From positions 1,426,001 through 1,490,000 of the forward strand of contig NZ_CP108055.1 in NCBI RefSeq assembly GCF_036174265.1: a stretch of DNA of 64,000 bases, read 5' to 3'. The notes beneath the pieces are model-generated. The model made no database searches, was not told the DNA's origin, and saw only the letters and a program-made list of their open reading frames with translations. Made by a program: the position numbers and the translations under genes. The DNA is from Streptomyces sp. NBC_00285 (GTDB lineage: Bacteria > Actinomycetota > Actinomycetes > Streptomycetales > Streptomycetaceae). Positions 25,244-31,827 of the stretch are shown one piece after another. How positions within the stretch are numbered: position 1 is the stretch's first letter; every line of letters begins with the position of its first letter.

Positions 25244-27946
25244 CTACGTCGGGGCGCCGCCGGGCAGAAGTCCGAGCTCCGCCGCCCGCGCGGAGGCCTG
25301 CCGTCGGCTCGGGGCGCCAAGTTTGTCGAGCACCGCCCGCACATGGTTGTCGATCGTCCTGACCGACACGACGAGCCGGGCGGCGATCTCCGCGTTGGTC
25401 AGCCCTTCGGCGAGCAGCCGCATGACCTGGAGCTGGCGTTCGGTGAGACCTGCCGGGTTCTCCCGGGTCGCGGCGAGGGGCCCGCGGGGGATGCGGCGCA
25501 CACCGAGCCGTCGCAGTTCGGCGCGGAGGAGCTTGGCCGCCGGTTCCGCTCCCAGCGCGTCGAAGGCGGCGAGGGCTGCCAGCTTGTCGGCGGGGTCGGG
25601 GCTCTCGGCGAGCGCGGCGGCGTGTTCGTAGGGGCAGCCCGCGGCGTTCCAGAGTTCGGCGGCCCGCCGCCACTGCCCACGCGCCTGCAACGCGTACGGA
25701 TGGTCCGAGTCGTCGGGCGGGACGGGGTGGCCCGCCTTGGTGAGCCAGTAGCCCAGATCGGACCGGTAGGGAGCGCCGGGCAGCCGGCTCGCCTGGGCGT
25801 GGACCGGCCCGGCCGCCTCGATCACTGCTTTCGCGTCCCCGCGCAGCCAGGCCGCCTCGGCCCGCGCCACCGCCACCGGCCCGGTGCGCTGGAGTTCCTT
25901 CGTCTCCACGGCGATCTCCCAGGCCTCGGCGAGGAGTTCACCGGCGCCGGGACGACCGCAGCGGATGCGAACCCGTGCCAGGACGGTCAGGGCGGGACAG
26001 CGGGCCGGGACGAAGTCGTGCATGCCGTACTCCGCGTGCTTCTCTGCCTCGCCCCAGTCGGCGGCGGCGAGCCTGCGCATGGCGAGTTCGACGTGGAGGT
26101 AGTTGAGGAAGCCCAAGTGCTCGGCGCGGTCGGCGAGTTCCATCGCCGGGGGCAGGAAGGTGTCGGCCTCGTCGTACTGGAGGTTGTCGAGCAGCGTCCA
26201 GATGATGTTGGCGTAGGAGCGGCAGGCGTGTTCGACCTCACCGGCGGCGAGCGCGACGTCGAGGCTCTCCTCCAGCTGGTCCCTGCCGCCGGGGTCTCCG
26301 GAGCGCCAGCGGGCGGTGCCGACGTTGTTGAGGGCGTGCGCGAGGATCGCGGGGTCGCCGGCCTTGCGGGCCAGGGCGATGGCGCGTTCACCGTGCTCGA
26401 CGGCCTCGGCGTAGCGCTCGGACAGCATGCGCAGCTGGGCGGTGTTGCTGACGGCGAGGGCCAACAGCCTGTCGTCTCCCGCGTGTTCGAGAACGGCCAC
26501 GGCCTCCCGGGCGGCCTCCTGTGCCTCGTCGGCGTTGCCGGCCCACCAGTGGATGCGGGACAGCCAGCGCAGGTCGGCGCCGAGGGCGAGGGTGTCGCCG
26601 AGCGACCGGCGCAGGGCGACGGCCTCACGTTGGGCGGCGACGGCGGCGGCCGAGTCGGCGATGGTGTAGCTCTCCACCGCGTAGCGTTCGAGCAGGTCGG
26701 CGAGTTCGGCGGGGGCGTAGCGGTGCCGTCCGCGCAGCACGAGCCGGAGGTGGGCGGCGGCCTCTCGGTGGGCGCCCGCCACGGAGGCGTCCTTCGCCGC
26801 GTCGGGTCCGTAGCGGGCGATGGCGTCCTGGTCACCGGAGTGCGCCGCGTGGTGAACGACACGGGCGGCGTCGGATCCCGGACGGGCGACGAGGGCCGCG
26901 AGAACGGCCCGGTTGAGGCCGATGCGCCGGGCTGCGGGCAGGGAATCGGCGACGGCCCTTCGGATCAACTCATGGCGGAACGCCACCCGTTCCGGGGTGA
27001 CGGTGAGCAGGCCGCGCTGTTCGGCGGCGGCCAGGACGGACACCCCGTCCGTGAGAGGGCCGGGCTCGCCGGCCGCCGGGGAGCCGTGCCCGTCCGGCTC
27101 CGTCGGGACGGCCGCCCGCTCCATGAGCAGCGCCTCGACCAGGGGGCGTTCGACGGCCGACGGGACGACGGCCAGTTGCTCCAGTGCGTCCACGGTGGCC
27201 CCGGGCAGCCCCCGCAGCCGGGCGAGCACGGCGTCGACGACGGTCGGGGGCACCTCCCCCGTGCCGCCGGCGGCGAGGATCTCGGCGACGAAGAAGGGAT
27301 TGCCGTTCGTGACCGCGTACACCTGGGCGGGGTCGACCCGGCCGGCGCTGAGGGTGCGTACGGCGTTCAGGGAGAGGCGGGCCAGCGGCAGGCGGTGCAC
27401 CCGGGGCGCCCGGGACACCTGGCCCAGCAGCTGTCGCAGGGGATGCTCACGGCTCAACTCGTCGTCGCGGTAGGTCAGGACGAGCAGGGCCGGCAGCCGT
27501 TCCATCCGCCGGACCAGGAAGCGCAGGGCGTCCAGGGAGGCCTCGTCGGCCCAGTGGACGTCCTCGACGACGAGTACCGCTCCGCGTAGTTCTTCGAGCA
27601 GTGCCTCGTGGACGCGGTGGCGGTCGCCGCCCTCCGTGACGGCGTCGGCGAGTTCGCGGCCCACGCTGCCGATGAGGTCGCGGAAGGGACCCAGCGGCCT
27701 GCGGGTGGCGAGGTCGTCGCACTCGCCGACGAGGACCCGCATATCGTGCGGCAGGTGGTCCGGGAGTGCCTTCACCAGGCTCGACTTGCCGATGCCGGCC
27801 TCTCCGAGGACGAGCACCACGGATCCGGCCCCGTCCGCCGCCTCCCGCGCGGCCGAGGCCAGTCGCGCCAGCTCGGGCTCGCGCTCGAGGATCCCCCAAT
27901 CCACGGGCCCGATTGTGCCACCCGAGGCGCCGGAACGGCCCTGCAC
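25244..27946 (-). CDS. LAL-type LuxR regulator with AAA ATPase domain
   Basis: 900 residues (885 if the GTG at 27904 is used). ILEREPELARLASAAREA opens the ATPase domain; Walker A is GEAGIGKSSLV and Walker B LVVEDVHWADEASLDALR. The middle 450 residues are TPR-like helical repeats, and the last 65 form a LuxR/NarL helix-turn-helix (AGLTERQLQVMRLLAEGLTNAEIAARLVVSVRTIDNHV). Large ATP-binding LuxR regulators of this kind activate carbon-use or secondary-metabolite genes and sense an effector through the repeat region. It has no adjacent pathway genes; the neighbours are a flavoprotein (same strand, 101 bp downstream) and an FBP protein. Its target is unknown. Confidence 0.92.
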   Translation of the reverse strand: MQGRSGASGGTIGPVDWGILEREPELARLASAAREAADGAGSVVLVLGEAGIGKSSLVKALPDHLPHDMRVLVGECDDLATRRPLGPFRDLIGSVGRELADAVTEGGDRHRVHEALLEELRGAVLVVEDVHWADEASLDALRFLVRRMERLPALLVLTYRDDELSREHPLRQLLGQVSRAPRVHRLPLARLSLNAVRTLSAGRVDPAQVYAVTNGNPFFVAEILAAGGTGEVPPTVVDAVLARLRGLPGATVDALEQLAVVPSAVERPLVEALLMERAAVPTEPDGHGSPAAGEPGPLTDGVSVLAAAEQRGLLTVTPERVAFRHELIRRAVADSLPAARRIGLNRAVLAALVARPGSDAARVVHHAAHSGDQDAIARYGPDAAKDASVAGAHREAAAHLRLVLRGRHRYAPAELADLLERYAVESYTIADSAAAVAAQREAVALRRSLGDTLALGADLRWLSRIHWWAGNADEAQEAAREAVAVLEHAGDDRLLALAVSNTAQLRMLSERYAEAVEHGERAIALARKAGDPAILAHALNNVGTARWRSGDPGGRDQLEESLDVALAAGEVEHACRSYANIIWTLLDNLQYDEADTFLPPAMELADRAEHLGFLNYLHVELAMRRLAAADWGEAEKHAEYGMHDFVPARCPALTVLARVRIRCGRPGAGELLAEAWEIAVETKELQRTGPVAVARAEAAWLRGDAKAVIEAAGPVHAQASRLPGAPYRSDLGYWLTKAGHPVPPDDSDHPYALQARGQWRRAAELWNAAGCPYEHAAALAESPDPADKLAALAAFDALGAEPAAKLLRAELRRLGVRRIPRGPLAATRENPAGLTERQLQVMRLLAEGLTNAEIAARLVVSVRTIDNHVRAVLDKLGAPSRRQASARAAELGLLPGGAPT

Positions 27947-28056
27947 TACGGACGGTCCGACGGCCTCGGGTGCGTGAACGGGCCGGCCGTCGACGCCGGC
28001 TGCGGTTCGCCTGAGTCCGAAGGGGCGCGAGTCGATTCAGCGTCCGTCCCCGCGCA

Positions 28057-28078
28057 CCGGGCGACGTACATCGCCCGG
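28057..28078 (-). terminator. Hairpin downstream of FBP gene
   Basis: CCGGGCGA-CGTACA-TCGCCCGG, an 8-bp perfect stem about 24 nt after the FBP stop codon. Confidence 0.55.
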
Positions 28079-28101
28079 AACTCCTCGAGGGCGCAGGCGT
28101 C

Positions 28102-28599
28102 CTACACGGCGGCCGTCACCTTGGCGACGAAGGCGGCGACGTTCGTCACCGTGCGCCGGATCTTCTCGTCCACGGTGAGCGTCTCGTGCAACCGCGCCCC
28201 GGTGCCCACGTCCTTCTTGCCCCGCACATACAGCGAGCAGGCGAGGTCGTCGCACATGTAGGCGCCGACCGAGTTGCCCTGCTGCCCCGCCCTGCCCGCC
28301 CGCGGCGCGACCAGCAGGGAGACCCCGCCGGTGTGGACGGTCAGGCACATCGAGCACATGCTCCGCCGCGTCTGCCAGGACCCGGCGGCGGAGTTGCGCA
28401 GGACGAGGGCCGTCGGGCGGCCGTCCAGTACCGCCACCAGGTAGGCGCGGTCGGGGGCCTGCGGATCACGCCAGCCGAGGTGGTCCAGGTCCTCCCAGGG
28501 CCGGTCGGCCAGATCGCGGGGAACGGACAGCCGCTTCGCCTCGCCCTTGGAGCAATTCACGAAGGCGGCACGGATCTCTTGCTCGGTCAGCGGTTCCAT
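28102..28599 (-). CDS. FBP-domain protein (EF-G-binding, FusB/FusC-type zinc finger)
   Basis: 165 residues. It begins MEPLTEQEIRAAFVNCSKGEAKRL, and the C-terminal half carries a four-Cys treble clef (RRSMCSMCLTVHTGG ... YMCDDLACSLYVRGKK), the FBP_C signature. In Staphylococcus, FusB/FusC proteins with this finger bind elongation factor G and free it from fusidic acid stalls; actinobacterial members are usually uncharacterised. The frame extends to 28656, but that would translate through the palindrome at 28614-28636. The ATG at 28599 leaves that palindrome in the promoter. Divergent from the TetR regulator. Confidence 0.88.
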   Translation of the reverse strand: MEPLTEQEIRAAFVNCSKGEAKRLSVPRDLADRPWEDLDHLGWRDPQAPDRAYLVAVLDGRPTALVLRNSAAGSWQTRRSMCSMCLTVHTGGVSLLVAPRAGRAGQQGNSVGAYMCDDLACSLYVRGKKDVGTGARLHETLTVDEKIRRTVTNVAAFVAKVTAAV

Positions 28600-28613
28600 G
28601 AGAAGCACGCTAG

Positions 28614-28636
28614 TTTGCCTAAAAGCTTTAGGCAAA
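28614..28636. promoter_or_regulatory. TetR operator between FBP and TetR genes
   Basis: TTTGCCTAAA and TTTAGGCAAA are perfect 10-bp arms around a 3-nt centre, 15 nt before the FBP start and 35 nt before the TetR start. It is strikingly AT-rich for this genome and placed to control both directions. Confidence 0.85.
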
Positions 28637-28670
28637 TGCATAATCGGTTCTGGCATACGAGAGGACGGTT

Positions 28671-29240
28671 ATGGCACGGGTTGGGCTGACCACACAGCGA
28701 CTGGTGCGGGCGGGCGCGGAGCTGGCCGACGAGCTGGGCTTCGAACAGGTGACCGCCTCGGAACTCGCCCGGCGGTTCGACGTCAAGGTCGCGAGCCTGT
28801 ATTCGCACGTCAAGAACTCCCAGGACCTCAAGACCCGGATCGCCCTGTTCGCCCTGGAGGAACTCGCCGACCTGTCCGCCGACGCGGTGGCCGGGCGGGC
28901 CGGCAAGGACGCCCTGACCGCTTTCGCGAACGTCTACCGCGACTACGCCCACGCGCACCCCGGCCGTGCCACGGCGGCCCGGATGAGGCTCGATCCCGAG
29001 ACGGCGGCCGCCGGCGCGGGCGTACGGCACGCGCAGATGATGCGGGCGATCCTGCGCGGCTACGACCTGCCCGAACCCGACCGGACCCATGCCGTACGGC
29101 TGCTGGGCAGCACCTTCCACGGCTACGCGAGTCTGGAGGGGGCAGGAGGGTTCAGCCACAGCTCCCCCGACTCCGAGGAGTCCTGGACCCGGATCCTGGA
29201 CGCCCTCGACGCGCTGCTGCGCAACTGGCCCACCCGCTGA
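28671..29240 (+). CDS. TetR-family regulator with WHG-type C-terminal domain
   Basis: 189 residues. N-terminal TetR helix-turn-helix: TASELARRFDVKVASLYSHVKN (about residues 24-45), followed by an all-helical ligand domain (FANVYRDYAHAHPGRATAAR, LLGSTFHGYASLEGAGGF) typical of the WHG/TetR_C_33 group. It probably binds the 23-bp palindrome just upstream, repressing itself and the divergent FBP gene. The ligand is unknown; if the FBP protein protects EF-G, a translation-targeting compound would be a logical inducer, but that is inference. The SGNH hydrolase gene follows 15 nt downstream and is probably co-transcribed. Confidence 0.93.
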   Translation: MARVGLTTQRLVRAGAELADELGFEQVTASELARRFDVKVASLYSHVKNSQDLKTRIALFALEELADLSADAVAGRAGKDALTAFANVYRDYAHAHPGRATAARMRLDPETAAAGAGVRHAQMMRAILRGYDLPEPDRTHAVRLLGSTFHGYASLEGAGGFSHSSPDSEESWTRILDALDALLRNWPTR

Positions 29241-29255
29241 CGACAGGCTGAGGAC

Positions 29256-30425
29256 ATGCACGACTGGATCACCACACCCGTCACCGCCGACCTGCTGCGC
29301 GGCGCCCTCGACGTGGAGCGCACCGAGCACGGGGTCCTGCCGCACCGGCTGCCCGCCCGGGCCCGCGCCCAGAACACCGACGGACAGCTCGCCATGGCGG
29401 AGTCCCAGCCCTCCGGCGTACGGCTGGCCTTCCGCACCCGGGCCACCGCGGTGGAGCTGGACACGCTCCCCACCAAGCGGGCCTACGTGGGTGCCCCGGC
29501 CCGCCCGGACGGTGTGTACGACCTGCTCGTCGACGGCCGCCAGGCCGGACAGGGCAGCGTGCGCGCCGGCCATGTCATCACCGTCGACATGACCACGGGG
29601 ACGTCCGAGGTCCGGCCCGGCCCGCCCGGCACCGTCCGGTTCGGCGGACTGTCCGGCGCGGTCAAGGACGTCGAGATATGGCTCCCGCACAACGAGACCA
29701 CCGAGCTGATCGCCCTGCGCACCGACGCCCCCGTGGAGCCCGCGCCGGCCCGTGACCGCCGGGTGTGGCTGCACCACGGCAGCTCCATCAGCCACGGCTC
29801 CGACGCGGCCAGCCCCACGCGCATCTGGCCCGCGGTCGCCGCGCGACTCGGCGGCGTGGAGCTGATCAACCTGGGCCTGGCGGGGAGCGCGCTGCTCGAC
29901 CCGTTCACCGCACGGGCCGTACGGGACACCCCCGCCGACCTGATCAGCCTCAAGATCGGGATCAACATCGTCAACCACGACGTGATGCGGCTGCGTGCCT
30001 TCGGACCCGCGGTCCACGGCTTCCTCGACACGGTCCGCGAGGGCCACCCACAGACGCCGCTGCTGGTCGTCTCGCCCATCCTGTGCCCCCTCCACGAGGA
30101 CACTCCGGGCCCGTGTTTCCCGGACTTCGGCGAGATCGGCGAGGGCCGGCTGCGGTTCCTGACGATGGGCGATCCCGCGGAGAAGGCGAGCGGGAAGCTG
30201 ACCCTGCGGGTGATCCGCGAGGAACTGGCCCGGATCGTGAAGCAGAGGGCCGCCGAGGACCCGAACCTGCACTACGTGGACGGCCTCGAACTGTACGGCG
30301 AGGCCGACTCGGCGGAGCTGCCCCTGCCGGACGGCCTCCACCCGGACGCGGCGACGCATCGCCTGATCGGGGAACGCTTCAACGGCGTGGCCTTCGGGAC
30401 CGACGGGGCGTTCGCCGGCGACTGA
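29256..30425 (+). CDS. SGNH/GDSL-family hydrolase
   Basis: 389 residues. The N-terminal 170 residues form a beta-rich module (FRTRATAVELDTLPTKRAYVG, DVEIWLPHNETTELIAL), then an SGNH esterase domain: block I WLHHGSSISHGSDAASP (catalytic Ser), block II NLGLAGSALLDP (Gly), block III LKIGINIVNHD (Asn) and block V LPDGLHPDAATHRL (Asp, His). There is no signal peptide, so it acts inside the cell, presumably on an acylated small molecule or sugar. It lies 15 nt after the TetR gene and is probably under the same operator. The pairing of an esterase with an EF-G-binding protein and a TetR regulator hints at handling of an acylated inhibitor; not proven. Confidence 0.88.
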   Translation: MHDWITTPVTADLLRGALDVERTEHGVLPHRLPARARAQNTDGQLAMAESQPSGVRLAFRTRATAVELDTLPTKRAYVGAPARPDGVYDLLVDGRQAGQGSVRAGHVITVDMTTGTSEVRPGPPGTVRFGGLSGAVKDVEIWLPHNETTELIALRTDAPVEPAPARDRRVWLHHGSSISHGSDAASPTRIWPAVAARLGGVELINLGLAGSALLDPFTARAVRDTPADLISLKIGINIVNHDVMRLRAFGPAVHGFLDTVREGHPQTPLLVVSPILCPLHEDTPGPCFPDFGEIGEGRLRFLTMGDPAEKASGKLTLRVIREELARIVKQRAAEDPNLHYVDGLELYGEADSAELPLPDGLHPDAATHRLIGERFNGVAFGTDGAFAGD

Positions 30426-30521
30426 AGCGGCGCCCCGCGCATCCCGGACCGGCGGGACCACCGGGCGGACCGACCCGCGCGGCCGGGAACACAACGTGCG
30501 GCTCCGGGCTGAGGGCTGAGG

Positions 30522-31310
30522 CTAGCCCTTGCGCTTGGGCTTGCCCCTTCGGGCGCCCGCGCCCTTTGCGCCGCCGGGTCCGCCGCGGCCGCCCTTGGCG
30601 GCGCCGGAAGACCCCCGTGCCGCACCCTTCCGGGCACCCGCGGCCGGCTTGCGTCCTTCGCTCTTCCCGGGCCGTTGCTTGCCCTCCGGCTCCGGCTGTG
30701 TGCGCCCCCGCGAGCTGTTGACGGTCCGCCCCCGCACGATCCCGATGAAGTCCTCGACCAGGTCCGTCGTCGCGTCCTCGCGCCAGGAAAGTGCCACGCC
30801 GGACTCCGGCGCGTCGGTGACCGGGCGGTAGGTGAGGTCGCGGCGGTGGTGGAGGCGGGCCAGGGACTGCGGGACGACGAGGACACCGATGTTCGCCGCC
30901 ACCAGCTCGACGGCGTCCGCGGTGGTGGCGGGGCGTTCGAAGGCCGGCTCGCCGGGAGGCCGGTCCCAGCCCATCACGTCGTCCAGCGGGTGGATGACGA
31001 CCTCGTCGGCCAGGTCCTCCAGGGTCACCTCTTCCGCCGCGGTCACCACGTGGTCCTTGGGGACCACTACCACGCTCGTCTCGGTGTAGAGGGGGATCGC
31101 GCTGAACACCGTACGGTCGACCGGCAGCCGTACGAGAGCGGCGTCCGCGGTCCCGTCCCGCAGCACCTCGGGGGCCTCGGCGACGCTGACCTGGAGGAGT
31201 TCCAGGGGGATGCCCGGCAGGCGCTCCTTCCAGATCCGCACCCACTTGGCGGGCGTCACCCCGGGGACGTACGCGAGCCGGAAGGAGGGGGATGCTGGTA
31301 GGTCTGTCAC
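30522..31310 (-). CDS. HTH-less LysR substrate-binding domain with histone-H1-like tail
   Basis: 262 residues. The protein begins directly with a LysR-type effector domain (FRLAYVPGVTPAKWVRIWKERLPGIPLELLQVS, ADAALVRLP, IPLYTETSVVVVPKDHVV, VAANIGVLVVPQSLA) and has no N-terminal winged helix. After about residue 197 comes a 65-residue low-complexity tail of Gly, Ala, Lys, Arg and Pro with about 19 basic residues (AGARKGAARG, GARRGKPKRKG), like histone H1 or HupS tails. The start is GTG. The tail could supply sequence-independent DNA binding or an interaction surface in place of the lost HTH. Divergent from the DUF5997 gene, 58 bp away. Calling it a regulator is inference from the fold. Confidence 0.85.
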   Translation of the reverse strand: MTDLPASPSFRLAYVPGVTPAKWVRIWKERLPGIPLELLQVSVAEAPEVLRDGTADAALVRLPVDRTVFSAIPLYTETSVVVVPKDHVVTAAEEVTLEDLADEVVIHPLDDVMGWDRPPGEPAFERPATTADAVELVAANIGVLVVPQSLARLHHRRDLTYRPVTDAPESGVALSWREDATTDLVEDFIGIVRGRTVNSSRGRTQPEPEGKQRPGKSEGRKPAAGARKGAARGSSGAAKGGRGGPGGAKGAGARRGKPKRKG

Positions 31311-31355
31311 GCGGCCAGGCTACCCACTGTGGTCGGCGCCCCCGCGCGCGGCCGA

Positions 31356-31361
31356 TAGTCT
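31356..31361 (+). promoter_or_regulatory. -10 element of a probable leaderless transcript
   Basis: TAGTCT lies 7 nt before the ATG of the DUF5997 gene and no Shine-Dalgarno-like sequence is present, so transcription would start at or near the A of the ATG. No good -35 box is visible. Confidence 0.5.
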
Positions 31362-31368
31362 TGATTCC

Positions 31369-31752
31369 ATGAAGTCGCACCAGAGCGCCCAGACGATGAA
31401 GCCCGCGACCGCGGCGAAGAAGCTGGGTGTGTACCTCCCCGCCACCCCCGCCGAGTTCCAGGAGGGTGTCGTCTCGCGTACCGAACTGGACGCGTTCCAG
31501 GCGAATCCGCCCCAGTGGCTGCAGGACCTGCGGAACAACGGTCCGCACCCCCGCCCGGTCGTCGCGGCGAGGCTGGGTGTGTCCATCGCGGGTCTCGCCC
31601 GTGGCGGCGTCACCGAGCCGCTCACCACCGAGCAGATCGAGGCGCTGCGCCAGGACCTGCCCGAGTGGCTGGAGAAGGAGCGCGCCACGCAGGCGGAGGT
31701 CCGCAAGGAGACCGCGCGCATCAAGGAGAAGAACCAGGCCGCGCAGGACTGA
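31369..31752 (+). CDS. DUF5997 family protein
   Basis: 127 residues, small and charged: TMKPATAAKKLGVYLPATPAEFQEGVVSRTELDAFQANPP, PRPVVAARLGVSIAGLARGGVTEPLTTEQIEALRQDLPEWLEKER, then a Lys/Glu coiled-coil tail. The middle looks helix-turn-helix-like, but no function is known for the family. Divergent from the LysR effector-domain gene; from memory these two families are commonly neighbours in actinobacteria, which would imply a joint role. The start is apparently leaderless. Confidence 0.85.
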   Translation: MKSHQSAQTMKPATAAKKLGVYLPATPAEFQEGVVSRTELDAFQANPPQWLQDLRNNGPHPRPVVAARLGVSIAGLARGGVTEPLTTEQIEALRQDLPEWLEKERATQAEVRKETARIKEKNQAAQD

Positions 31753-31827
31753 CCGGAGGATCTCCCCGGCCGGCGTCCGTGAAAAACTCCCGCGCGCCGG
31801 GTCGAACACCTCTGCGACCATGCCGGA

